In this document: piece after piece, positions 39,617-47,633 of the stretch | Position numbering within the stretch: the first letter of the stretch is position 1 | Layout: every line of letters starts with the position of its first letter | Assembly: GCA_016711805.1 (NCBI GenBank) | Contig: JADJSH010000003.1 | Span: forward strand, 248,001-312,000 | Direction of reading: 5' to 3' | DNA: 64,000 nt | From: Bacteroidota bacterium | GTDB taxonomy: Bacteria; Bacteroidota; Bacteroidia; B-17B0; Aurantibacillaceae | The notes under the pieces: model-generated | What the model was told of the DNA's origin: nothing | What the model saw: only the letters and a program-made list of their open reading frames with translations | The model's database searches: none | Program-made: the position numbers and the translations under genes

Positions 39617-40276
39617 ATGAACGTAAAAATAGAAGCAAAGCCAGCATTTGCCTATCTCGATGTAGAGTTAGCGCCAGGCGAAACAATTATTGCCGAAGCA
39701 GATGCGATGGCAACCATGTCGGCAGAGTTAGACATGACCGCTAAGTTTAGCGGAGGATTTTTTTCGGGACTACTAAAGAAATTTTTGGGAAGTGAAAGTA
39801 TGTTTGTGAATCACTTCACAAATAATACAAACGCCCCATTAAAGCTAACCTTAGTTCAGGCAACCCCGGGCGATATGGAATGTAAAACCTTAAACAACGA
39901 ATCGTATTGTTTAGAAGGTGGCGCTTACGTAGCTTGTGAACCAGGCGTAAAGCTTGGCTTACGTTGGGCAGGTTTTGGTTCCTTGATTGGGGGCGAAGGT
40001 TTGTTTAAGCTAGTTGTTAGCGGCACTGGCAAAGTTTATTTTGGTGCTTACGGCGGTATTGTTGAAAAAGAAATTAAAGGCGAATACATTGTTGACTCTG
40101 GTCACTTGGTTGGCTACGAAAAACACATGCAATTAAAACCAAAATTATCAAATGGCATCATTGGTAGTATTACTAGTGGCGAGGGTTTTGTGACAAAGGT
40201 TACTGGCAACGGAAAAATTTATTTACAAACAAGAAACCTATCGGGCTTAGCATCATGGGTAAATAGACATTTATAA
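39617..40276 (+). CDS. AIM24/TIGR00266 family protein (copy 1)
   Basis: A 219-aa beta-rich protein. It has the family features: PGETIIAEADAMATMSAELDM, a FFSGLLKKFLGSESMFVNHF segment, TPGDMECKTLN, and a late GHLVGYEKHMQLKP with GEGFVTKVTGNGKIYLQTR. The function of bacterial AIM24-like proteins is unknown. First of three tandem paralogues after the M48 protease. Confidence 0.85.
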   Translation: MNVKIEAKPAFAYLDVELAPGETIIAEADAMATMSAELDMTAKFSGGFFSGLLKKFLGSESMFVNHFTNNTNAPLKLTLVQATPGDMECKTLNNESYCLEGGAYVACEPGVKLGLRWAGFGSLIGGEGLFKLVVSGTGKVYFGAYGGIVEKEIKGEYIVDSGHLVGYEKHMQLKPKLSNGIIGSITSGEGFVTKVTGNGKIYLQTRNLSGLASWVNRHL

Positions 40277-40278
40277 TT

Positions 40279-40992
40279 ATGGAAAATACGATTCAAACAT
40301 CAACTACAAGTCAGCTGGACGTTAAATTTCAATTACGACCAGGAGCAACAGCGGCAGAAATTACCCTGAAGCCAGGACAAAAAATAACAGCAGAAGGCGG
40401 TTCCATGATTGCAAAATCAACTGCTATTCAAATGACAACCAGCACGCAACAAAGAAAGTCGGGCGGAATCATGAAAGGATTAAAAAGATTAGTATCGGGA
40501 GAGAATTTCTTTTTAAACCATTATGTGGCTCCAGCCGAAGGCGGGAAATTATGGTTAGGCACTACACATATCGGCGATATGGAACTGAAAGAATTGCACG
40601 GAGAAAATTTAATTATTCAAGGAGGCTCTTTTGTAGCATGTACCGAAAACGTTAGTATAGATGCAAGCTGGCAAGGCTTTAAAAATTTAGTATCTAAAGA
40701 AAATTTGTTTTGGGTAAAAGCATCTGGGCAAGGCACGGTTATTTTTAATTCATTTGGAGCTATTTATCAAATTCAAGTAAACGGAGAACACATTGTGGAC
40801 ACTGGCCATATTGTGGCTTTTGAAGAAACCTTAGCATTTAGCTTAACCAAAGCAGGAAAAAGCTGGATGAGTTCGATACTTGGCGGCGAAGGCTTAGTTT
40901 GCAAATTTAAAGGAAAGGGCATCGTTTGGGTGCAATCTCATAATTCATCATCATTTGGTTCAGCACTTGGACCTAAACTTAAACCAAGATAA
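40279..40992 (+). CDS. AIM24/TIGR00266 family protein (copy 2)
   Basis: A 237-aa paralogue of its neighbours. KPGQKITAEGGSMIAKSTAI, SGENFFLNHYVAP, HIGDMELKELHGENLIIQ, DTGHIVAFEETL and GEGLVCKFKGKGIVWVQSH align with the same blocks in copies 1 and 3. It starts 2 nt after copy 1, so all are in one operon. Three non-identical copies suggest a hetero-oligomer, but this is inference. Confidence 0.85.
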   Translation: MENTIQTSTTSQLDVKFQLRPGATAAEITLKPGQKITAEGGSMIAKSTAIQMTTSTQQRKSGGIMKGLKRLVSGENFFLNHYVAPAEGGKLWLGTTHIGDMELKELHGENLIIQGGSFVACTENVSIDASWQGFKNLVSKENLFWVKASGQGTVIFNSFGAIYQIQVNGEHIVDTGHIVAFEETLAFSLTKAGKSWMSSILGGEGLVCKFKGKGIVWVQSHNSSSFGSALGPKLKPR

Positions 40993-40994
40993 TC

Positions 40995-41684
40995 ATGGAA
41001 ACAACAACTACAACAGAAGGTTTCGATTTTAAATTTGATTGCAAACCCGATTATGGTTTTTTAACCGTAAAAATTCCTAATGGAAAAAAATTAAAAGTAG
41101 AAGCAGCTGCTATGGCATCGATGGATACTAACTTAGAAATGAAAACTAAATTCAAAGGAGGTTTTAAACGTTTCTTATCTGGCGAATCTATTTTTATTAA
41201 TGAGTTTACAGCAAAAAATGGCAATGCCGAAATTCAAATTGCACCAGCATCGCCGGGCGATATGGAACATGTGTATTTAAATAATCAAACTATTTATTTG
41301 CAAAACACTGCCTTTGTTGCGTCGGGCGATGAGGTGTTGGTAGAAACTAAATGGCAAGGATTTACTAAAGGTTTTTTCTCAGGCGAAAGTTTCTTTTTAA
41401 TTAAATGCTCGGGCAAAGGCGATTTATGGTTTAACTCTTATGGCGGCATTATTCCCATTGATGTAGAAGGAGATTATGTAGTAGATACAGGGCACATTGT
41501 TGCCTTTACAGAAGGTTTAACCTACACCATTAATCGTATTGGTGGATATAAATCCTTATTCTTTTCGGGCGAAGGCTTAGTGTGTAACTTTAAAGGAAAA
41601 GGTAGAGTGTGGATTCAAACACGAAAAATTACTCCTTTTATCAGTTGGATTCATCCATTTAGACCAGTAAAAAACAAAAACTAA
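40995..41684 (+). CDS. AIM24/TIGR00266 family protein (copy 3)
   Basis: A 229-aa third paralogue: LKVEAAAMASMDTNLEMKTKF, FLSGESIFINEFTA, SPGDMEHVYLNNQTIYLQ, DTGHIVAFTEGL, GEGLVCNFKGKGRVWIQTR. It starts 2 nt after copy 2 and is the last gene before the terminator. Function unknown. Confidence 0.85.
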   Translation: METTTTTEGFDFKFDCKPDYGFLTVKIPNGKKLKVEAAAMASMDTNLEMKTKFKGGFKRFLSGESIFINEFTAKNGNAEIQIAPASPGDMEHVYLNNQTIYLQNTAFVASGDEVLVETKWQGFTKGFFSGESFFLIKCSGKGDLWFNSYGGIIPIDVEGDYVVDTGHIVAFTEGLTYTINRIGGYKSLFFSGEGLVCNFKGKGRVWIQTRKITPFISWIHPFRPVKNKN

Positions 41685-41701
41685 AAAAGAATTATATTTT
41701 T

Positions 41702-41736
41702 AAAAAAAGGTTGGAAGAACATTCCAGCCTTTTTTG
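41702..41736 (+). terminator. Rho-independent terminator after the AIM24 operon
   Basis: AAAAAGGTTGGAA and TTCCAGCCTTTTTT pair (one mismatch) around a 5-nt loop, followed by a T run. It marks the edge between the conserved operon and the cassette-like region. Confidence 0.75.
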
Positions 41737-41830
41737 TTTAATAGAAGTTATGTGAATTGCTTCAATTGATGCATACTGTGAAACTTCATGTAAGAGTAGC
41801 TAAAAACGAAGGTGTTCTATTTATTCGACT

Positions 41831-42772
41831 CTATTTGGTGAATGTTTCCCATTCGTATATTTTATCTTGAGCTGTTCGAGTATCGTCTGCATTTGGCATA
41901 AGTAATAAATACTTCTTCATATTCAGGATAGCTAAGTCATACTTTTCTGCAATGGCTGCTATCAAAGCATAATTGTAATAGCTATTAGGACTAGAAATTG
42001 CGTTTATAGCAATGGCCATATCATAATAGTGGATTGCTTCATCGTAATACATTTTTTCAGCCATGGTATTGCCCTGAATAATCAATTTTCGCTGTTCCTC
42101 ACTTACTTCTGGTTTTTCACTCATCGTTTGATATTTGGAAGCAAGTATTTTAAAATTTTCCAAATCCTTTAGATAATATCTTAAGGCATATTGGTGTTGC
42201 ATAAAAAAAATGTAATCTGCCATTTCCTTGCCTCCACAAGTGATTAAATGTTCACCCATTTTAACGTAAGGTGTATAAAACCCGTTGTCGGATATTTTTA
42301 CATAATAGATGATTTGTCTGTTTACAATATCCTGAAAACGGATGCAAATTGTATCATTTGAAGTCTTGACCTTATCAGCTGTGAAAAACATGTAATCATC
42401 CGTAACCTTTGGATTAGAAATCTTTTTGTAGGTAAGATTTGTTTTAAGATTTCTGTAAGCTGGCACTTTTGAAGCAAAATAATAATTTACATATTTCTTC
42501 AAAGCAAGAGTCAATTTTTCTTTTACCGTTTCCAAAGTGTATTGACTATTTGTTTTTATTGGTATGTAAGGATTATCTATATTTTCAGCATATCTAGCCT
42601 TTGCTGCATCACCAATCCTATTTATTTGATTTGCTATGTTTCCTGCTAGTTTTAGGACATCTCCAGATGGAATAGTCTGAGAATTTATTTTCGGAATTAT
42701 TAAGAATAGGGAACACGACAATAAGAAGTAATTTAAATATTTCACGCCATTATTTATTTTAAAAATTATCAT
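41831..42772 (-). CDS. Exported TPR-like protein, last gene of the cassette array
   Basis: A 313-aa protein of unknown function with an N-terminal hydrophobic leader (FLLSCSLFLIIPKINSQ). The C-terminal third has TPR-like helices (EKMYYDEAIHYYDMAIAINA, AEKYDLAILNMKKYLLL). The start lies 44 nt from the first attC-like site, whose built-in promoter points at it. Unlike the other cassette genes it has no site on its 3' side, so it may be a cassette that lost its site or a resident gene next to the array. Confidence 0.7.
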   Translation of the reverse strand: MIIFKINNGVKYLNYFLLSCSLFLIIPKINSQTIPSGDVLKLAGNIANQINRIGDAAKARYAENIDNPYIPIKTNSQYTLETVKEKLTLALKKYVNYYFASKVPAYRNLKTNLTYKKISNPKVTDDYMFFTADKVKTSNDTICIRFQDIVNRQIIYYVKISDNGFYTPYVKMGEHLITCGGKEMADYIFFMQHQYALRYYLKDLENFKILASKYQTMSEKPEVSEEQRKLIIQGNTMAEKMYYDEAIHYYDMAIAINAISSPNSYYNYALIAAIAEKYDLAILNMKKYLLLMPNADDTRTAQDKIYEWETFTK

Positions 42773-42816
42773 CTATACAAAAATATTAAAAAGTGGGTTA
42801 TTTTTTATATAGCCAC

Positions 42817-42985
42817 TAACGTTTTCGCGACTTGTTTTGTTTGGGGTTTGAAACTATGTCTACCGAAATGTTTAAATAAAGATACTATGTTTCTAGGCAT
42901 TTGCAAAATGAAAATACGTTTCGCGAAGCGACCTTGAATTTGCAAATGCTTGTACTTCCGCCCGCATTAGGCAAAGGTGCTGTTA
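42817..42985 (-). repeat. attC-like site 1
   Basis: 169 bp from TAAC to GTTA. The inner stem GCATTTGCAAA / TTTGCAAATGC is intact. The outer arms do not match each other: one looks like sites 9/12 (GTTTTCGCG, TTTGGGG), the other like site 8 (GCATTAGGCAAAGGTGCTG), suggesting a chimera. Minus-strand promoter: -33 box at 42904-42907 and TATCTTTA at 42877-42884, 19 nt apart. Confidence 0.75.
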
Positions 42986-43003
42986 GCTGCAGGTTTTCTC
43001 CCG

Positions 43004-43957
43004 TCATTGCTTGATGAGCTTTCCGGTTTTCAGTGTCCCTTTAGAGTTCCTTAATTCATAAAAGTAAATGCCATCTGCAAGTAACTCAGTGTTCAGCGTC
43101 GTGGAGTTTGTGAATGATTGTCGCAATACTTGCTGTCCGAGAAGGTCACGGAGTGAAACTGTTGTCTGCACTTTGTCTGAAAGAGAAAACGTAAGTTGCG
43201 TAGAAAAAGGATTTGGAAAACAACTAACAGAGTTGTCTTTTTCTAAGTTGTGAATAGCCGTATAGTTATAACCATATACGTATGCAGAATCAGTTGACAC
43301 ACACACATCATCAATATAGTAATACGCTCCGCATTGTGCGCCTGATAATAGAATATAATCAGTCAAGGAATTGAAGTTGAACCTACGAATGATTAGATTG
43401 GTATAATTGGAGTCAGCGGTAAAAGAACCAGTTAGTCTTGTCCAGTTAACGGTGTCGGTCACAATTGAATCGCTACATATTTGAGCGCAATTATTACAAT
43501 TTGTTATTGGTGAAACTACGCTATATGCTGTGTTTGAAAAAAGAATACCGAGTTTATTGATACCACAGTTTGAAGAACCAATTCCTCCTAGTGAAACTTT
43601 AAAACTTGCGTAATACTTTGTCCCTGTTTGAAGTGGAGTTAGCAATTGTATTTCTAATGCTTCCCTTGAATTATCTGAGCCTCCCCATCTTGCAATAAAA
43701 CCCGCATAGCCGTCACCAGATGCAGGTGTTCTGTAACCAAAGTAATTTGAAGGCACTGTGCACCAGTTATAGCCTACAGCACAATTATTAAAATAGTCAG
43801 GGGTGTTCTCTGCCGAATACCAGCCAGTCGCCCTTGAAATTTGCCCATCGAAGTCTGGACAAGTGTCAAATTGCTCAAAACTTGGATTCGGAACTAAATT
43901 TTGTCCGAAACAAATTCCGTAATGGAGTAAGATAAATATTGTCAGGAGTTTTTTCAA
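43004..43957 (-). CDS. T9SS type-A secreted protein (cassette cargo)
   Basis: 317 aa. Signal peptide MKKLLTIFILLHYGICFGQ. The N-terminal domain (LVPNPSFEQFDTCPDFDG, RATGWYSAENTPDYFNNCA) is a jelly-roll-like module common in Bacteroidota surface proteins. The C-terminal about 75 residues (VSCFPNPFSTQLTFSL, LLGQQVLRQSF, LADGIYFYELRNSKGTLKTGKLIKQ) are a T9SS type-A sorting domain. The gene ends 18 nt before attC-like site 1 and starts 52 nt after site 2, as an integron cassette would. Ligand unknown. Confidence 0.82.
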   Translation of the reverse strand: MKKLLTIFILLHYGICFGQNLVPNPSFEQFDTCPDFDGQISRATGWYSAENTPDYFNNCAVGYNWCTVPSNYFGYRTPASGDGYAGFIARWGGSDNSREALEIQLLTPLQTGTKYYASFKVSLGGIGSSNCGINKLGILFSNTAYSVVSPITNCNNCAQICSDSIVTDTVNWTRLTGSFTADSNYTNLIIRRFNFNSLTDYILLSGAQCGAYYYIDDVCVSTDSAYVYGYNYTAIHNLEKDNSVSCFPNPFSTQLTFSLSDKVQTTVSLRDLLGQQVLRQSFTNSTTLNTELLADGIYFYELRNSKGTLKTGKLIKQ

Positions 43958-44009
43958 TGGCTGTCTGTCGGTTTTGCTATGTTGGTTGAGTATGTATTGA
44001 ACTTGCGGC

Positions 44010-44177
44010 TAACGGTTTGCAGCTAGAACTTGTGCGGTTTTGGAACACTCGTCTACCGAAACGTTTAAATAAAGATACTATGTTTCTATGCATTTGCAAA
44101 ATGAAAATATGTTTCGCGGAGCGACCTTGAATTTGCAAATGCTTTGATGTCGCCCGCATAAGTTTTAGGTGCTGTTA
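44010..44177 (-). repeat. attC-like site 2
   Basis: 168 bp. Outer arms pair over 15 nt with G-T wobbles (CTAGAACTTGTGCGG against CCGCATAAGTTTTAG). The inner stem is GCATTTGCAAA / TTTGCAAATGC. Promoter boxes: CAAA 44097-44100 and TAAAGATA 44070-44077 (complement TTTG, TATCTTTA), 19 nt apart. It is about 95% identical to site 6. Confidence 0.82.
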
Positions 44178-44207
44178 TATGCTTTAAGCGCCACACAGCT
44201 TAATTAA

Positions 44208-44600
44208 CTATAGGTCAGCCTGTGTCACATGGAATTCACACTTTACTTTTTCCTTTCCATACTTCTTTAGTTTGTTTTTATTAGGAATTGACCAGTTGTC
44301 TGAATTATTGGGGTCTTTTTTTACTTGTCCGTTTGTCGATGTAACTATTATATATTTCATACGACATGGACAACAATCAAATGTCTTTTTATTTCCTAGC
44401 CCATTCAGAACTTTCACAACTAAATAGTCATTTGGTTGGATGTCTGTATAAACTGTGTCACTAACTTCGTTGTCTTTATATTTAACTGTCAATTGTTGGC
44501 TTGAATCATTATATATTTTTAAGTCGCCACTTAGTCCAGGGTCGCAACTTGTCAAACAAATGATTGTCAATGAAGTTAAAGTATATTTTAATTTCCTCAT
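44208..44600 (-). CDS. Putative lipoprotein (cassette cargo)
   Basis: A 130-aa protein with a lipobox leader (LTSLTIICLTSCDPG; Cys near residue 19). The rest is soluble and lysine-rich, with a FDCCPCRMKY cysteine cluster. No family recognised. The start is 20 nt from site 3 and the stop about 30 nt from site 2. Confidence 0.65.
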   Translation of the reverse strand: MRKLKYTLTSLTIICLTSCDPGLSGDLKIYNDSSQQLTVKYKDNEVSDTVYTDIQPNDYLVVKVLNGLGNKKTFDCCPCRMKYIIVTSTNGQVKKDPNNSDNWSIPNKNKLKKYGKEKVKCEFHVTQADL

Positions 44601-44620
44601 GTCGCTGCGCTTATTGCATA

Positions 44621-44786
44621 TAACGTTTTCGCGGCTTGCTTCGGCCGAATTGAAACCGTTGTCTACCGAAACGTTTAAATAAAGATACTATGTTTCTAGG
44701 CATTTGCAAAATGAAAATAAGTTTCGCGAAGCGACATTTATTGCAAATGCTTGTGCTTCTACCCGCATAAGTTTTAGGTGCTGTTA
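44621..44786 (-). repeat. attC-like site 3
   Basis: 166 bp. The 5' arm (CTTGCTTCGGCC) belongs to the site 4/11 type, the 3' arm (GCATAAGTTTTAGGTGCTG) to the site 2/6 type, so the outer arms do not pair: a second probable chimera. Promoter boxes: 44707-44710 and 44680-44687, 19 nt apart. Confidence 0.75.
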
Positions 44787-44794
44787 GTGGCTGC

Positions 44795-45214
44795 CTATTT
44801 TCCACCAAAGTTTGAGAACCCAATTGTAAAGTTCAGGTCTACGGCATTTACTTTTAGCAAATCTATTTTTAAGTCGTCTGATACAAAAGGATGTCCATCA
44901 TATACCCAGATTTTTAAACCGCTGCTTTCTTTGATACCTATTGTGTCTACGTCAATTGTATTATGAATTTTAAGTTCTATGTAGTTGTCATTCTCAGTTT
45001 TCATATTCAAGTCATATACTTTTGCGTCATGCATAGTAACTTGGTCTAAAAGATTTTTGAATACTTCAGAATATTTTTTGTCTATAAGAGTATAGTCGCT
45101 ATTTGTAAGCAAAGGTTTATACTCATCTCTTATTGTCAAACGAAAATTGCTGTTGTCTGTACGCCATAACATTAATGAGGTCGGCTCGCTAGATTGTATA
45201 TTCCAAATATTCAT
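44795..45214 (-). CDS. Hypothetical cytosolic protein (cassette cargo)
   Basis: A 139-aa soluble protein without leader or membrane segment. It is acidic, with mixed alpha/beta pattern (NIWNIQSSEPTSLMLWRTD, IGIKESSGLKIWVYDG). Not recognised; cassette position and size would fit an immunity or accessory protein, but that is a guess. The stop is 8 nt from site 3 and the start 22 nt from site 4. Confidence 0.6.
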   Translation of the reverse strand: MNIWNIQSSEPTSLMLWRTDNSNFRLTIRDEYKPLLTNSDYTLIDKKYSEVFKNLLDQVTMHDAKVYDLNMKTENDNYIELKIHNTIDVDTIGIKESSGLKIWVYDGHPFVSDDLKIDLLKVNAVDLNFTIGFSNFGGK

Positions 45215-45236
45215 GTGTTTCTATATAGGTTGCCAC

Positions 45237-45403
45237 TAACGTTTTCGCGGTTTGCTTTCGGCCGTTATTGGAACCGTTGTCTACCGAAATGTTTAAATAA
45301 AGATACAACTGTTGCTATGCAATTGCAAAGCAAAAATTAAAAAAGTTTCTACCGCTTTTGCAATTGCTTTGTTGTCTGCAAGGCTGGAGCAAACCGTGTG
45401 TTA
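45237..45403 (-). repeat. attC-like site 4
   Basis: 167 bp. The outer arms CGGTTTGCTTTCGGCC and GGCTGGAGCAAACCG pair, with one extrahelical T. The inner stem varies (GCAATTGCAAA / TTTTGCAATTGC), with compensating change on both arms. Promoter boxes: 45326-45329 and 45298-45305, 20 nt apart. Confidence 0.82.
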
Positions 45404-45428
45404 GCAGATGGCCGCTACATTTAGTTTT

Positions 45429-45797
45429 TTATTCAACATTCAGTCTCCACACAATTGTTTTGTCAAAGCCAAATGTTGGTATTAAAATCTTAGTAGTCTC
45501 ATTATTTTCGTCAACTATTTTCCAACTGTCGGTTTCAATTATATTTTCATAGTTAGCTTCTTCTAATTCTAACTCCTCTTGTTCATTTTCACCTGCCTCG
45601 TATTCCACTGCGTTTTCCAATGATGCATAATACCTGTCTTGTCTTGCGCTAAAGTCAATATAGTTTAGTATTTGAGTCGATAGAGTGTCTGACTGGTTTA
45701 GTATAAGATTAAATTTTCCGCTAAATGAAGGAAAGTCTGCGTCGGCATATTCAATATCTCCAATTAGCTTTTCGTCAAAGTACAATTTATATGTCAT
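45429..45797 (-). CDS. Hypothetical acidic protein (cassette cargo)
   Basis: A 122-aa soluble protein, strongly acidic in the middle (EYEAGENEQEELELEEANYEN). No signal, membrane segment or known motif. It starts 49 nt from site 5 and ends 25 nt from site 4. Confidence 0.6.
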   Translation of the reverse strand: MTYKLYFDEKLIGDIEYADADFPSFSGKFNLILNQSDTLSTQILNYIDFSARQDRYYASLENAVEYEAGENEQEELELEEANYENIIETDSWKIVDENNETTKILIPTFGFDKTIVWRLNVE

Positions 45798-45846
45798 AGT
45801 TGTCGAGGGTATAGTTGTTTTGGTTTTCTGTCTAGCGGCTTACTGC

Positions 45847-46011
45847 TAACGTTAGGCAGCTTGGCGAAGGCGGGCTTCGAAGCTAATCATAACGAATGTT
45901 TTTATAAAGATAAATGTTTATTGGACTTTTACAAAAATGAAAAGAAGACGCGTAGCGACATTAAATTTGTAAAAGCTTATTAGCTGCCCGCTTTTGCTAA
46001 ACTGCCAGTTA
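45847..46011 (-). repeat. attC-like site 5 (divergent)
   Basis: 165 bp. Outer arms GGCAGCTTGGCGAAGGCGGG and CCGCTTTTGCTAAACTGCC pair over 20 nt using several G-T pairs. The inner stem is CTTTTACAAA / TTTGTAAAAG, covaried relative to the other sites. Boxes TTTG (45932-45935) and TATCTTTA (45905-45912) are kept, 19 nt apart. On the minus strand its 5' end reads ACCTAAC, an exact match to the integron inverse core RYYYAAC. Confidence 0.8.
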
Positions 46012-46436
46012 GGTGTAGTTCATTTCGGCACATGTGCGGTTGGACTTGGTTCGGGTGCCGAAGAAATGACGGTGTTCGGTGAGTGGCACTTCTTGCTGAT
46101 GAAGTCAGATTTTTTTAATTAAAAATATTGAGCTAATAAAGCCTTATTGGCTTAGTCTTTTTAATGTTAAGCCAAAGGCTTTCATTTTTTCTTCATTTTT
46201 AATATTGCTATGTTCTGTAGCAGATTTTAACATTTATTTCTTCTACCTTCGTCAAGTCGTTGTAACGATGCCAGTCGTTTGAAAGCGAGCTTTCACGATG
46301 TCAATCGCAACGACTTGCGGTAGATTTCAAAATGAATAAATCCGCGTAAAATATTGTCAAGATAAAGATTGAAATATGATTAGTCTTTAGCTTAAAAGTT
46401 GGTCTTTTGTATCTCGCTGCGCTGCTGATTACACCT
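46012..46436. other. Non-coding cassette with three palindromes
   Basis: No credible ORF in 425 nt between sites 5 and 6. Palindromes: 46019-46072 (CATTTCGGCAC / GTGCCGAAGAAATG), 46138-46182 (AAAGCCTTATTGGCTTA / TTAAGCCAAAGGCTTT) and the near-perfect 83-bp structure at 46242-46324 (CAAGTCGTTG / CAACGACTTG with apical GAAAGCGAGCTTTC). Confidence 0.7.
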
Positions 46437-46604
46437 CAACGGTTTGCAGCTAGAACTTGTGCGGTTTTGTAACACTCGTCTACCGAAACGTTTAAATAAA
46501 GATAGCATGTTTCTATGCATTTGCAAAATGAAAATGTCTTTCGCGGAGCAGCCTTGAATTTGCAAATGCTTTGATGTCGCCCGCATAAGTTTTAGGTGCT
46601 GTTA
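46437..46604 (-). repeat. attC-like site 6
   Basis: 168 bp. Close twin of site 2 (about 9 differences). Its 5' end is TCAAC, not TAAC, so one R-box base is changed. Outer arms CTAGAACTTGTGCGG / CCGCATAAGTTTTAG and the inner stem are intact. Promoter boxes: 46524-46527 and 46497-46504, 19 nt apart. Confidence 0.8.
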
Positions 46605-46619
46605 GCAACCAGTGCATTT

Positions 46620-47627
46620 TCAATTGTTTTCAATAACTAACTTGTCAATGAAAATTGTTTTCGAGTTTTCCTTTATTTGAAGAAAGTAAATTCCGCTTTC
46701 ACAATTGTCACATCGAAACTTAATGCTTTGTCCATTTATGTTGTCAATTTGTTTAATAACCTGTCCAAAGGAATTAGTCACAATTAGACACGCATTAGTT
46801 AAGATTTTACTCACTTCAATTTTTGTTTCATAAGAAAATGGATTTGGAGATATAATTAGCTGTCTACCTTGTTTTGTTAAATCATTAATGCCAACAAAAT
46901 CTTGACATGAAGTTGGTATAGGATTTTGAGTAGCAAGTCTAATTGATGCTCCACCAGGAATGCCACCAGGAACAATATTTGAACATAACATTTGATAAGT
47001 TCCATCAATTTGACAAATTTTAATTACATCGGTATTCGAAAAGCCAATTATACGATTATCAGAACCACTAAAAGAACTGGTTGCAGCACCTTCGCAACCA
47101 AGTATTGCGTTGATTGTTGAAACAGGCACCGCATTTAAAATAGAGGAATTAGTTGCGTCGAGAGTTATTTTTATAAGTTCTGAACCAGAAGTCATATACA
47201 AGTTATTGTCATACCAAGTTAAATCGCCAGTTGCACTATAGCCAATACTACCAATGGAGTAAGTTGTTGTATTTGTAGTTCTTATGCCATATAGATTTTG
47301 ATTTACTTCTGCTAGGACCGTTGTGTCATTTAGACCAACTAGTGATATGCTCTGAAGTCCTGTAAAACCTATTAAATTAGAATTCGCCGTGGTTGTGTCT
47401 ATTTGATAAAGGTCTCCAGATACAATGCCCCATAGTTTTCCGTTCGGCGTAAATGCAATGTCGCCAAAGCCTTGTCCTGTTGAACCAACGAAAGTCGAGG
47501 TACAGGCGCTTAAATTTAATTTGTAAAGGTCGCCCCCAGAAATTGTCACAAAAATTGGAGATTGTGAATATGTCCACACATACATTGTCAGCAGAAGTCC
47601 TATGAGTATATGTGTCTTTTTATGCAT
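46620..47627 (-). CDS. T9SS type-A secreted propeller-like protein (cassette cargo)
   Basis: 335 aa. The signal peptide is near MHKKTHILIGLLLTMYVWTYS. The body has repeated blade-like strands (LYKLNLSACTSTFVGSTGQ, LYQIDTTTANSNLIGFTG, LYGIRTTNTTTYSIGSIG), typical of a beta-propeller. The C-terminus (LIISPNPFSYETKIEVS, SGIYFLQIKENSKTIFIDKLVIEN) is a T9SS type-A domain. The ATG is only 6 nt from site 7, and the stop is 15 nt from site 6. Confidence 0.82.
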   Translation of the reverse strand: MHKKTHILIGLLLTMYVWTYSQSPIFVTISGGDLYKLNLSACTSTFVGSTGQGFGDIAFTPNGKLWGIVSGDLYQIDTTTANSNLIGFTGLQSISLVGLNDTTVLAEVNQNLYGIRTTNTTTYSIGSIGYSATGDLTWYDNNLYMTSGSELIKITLDATNSSILNAVPVSTINAILGCEGAATSSFSGSDNRIIGFSNTDVIKICQIDGTYQMLCSNIVPGGIPGGASIRLATQNPIPTSCQDFVGINDLTKQGRQLIISPNPFSYETKIEVSKILTNACLIVTNSFGQVIKQIDNINGQSIKFRCDNCESGIYFLQIKENSKTIFIDKLVIENN

Positions 47628-47633
47628 TGGTGC

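Noticed and set aside
43977..44159. Minus-strand ORF inside site 2 (also recurring at 46392-46586 and 44611-44823)
   Set aside because: Nearly the same peptide recurs because the repeat itself is conserved; it runs through the structured site and has no independent coding support.
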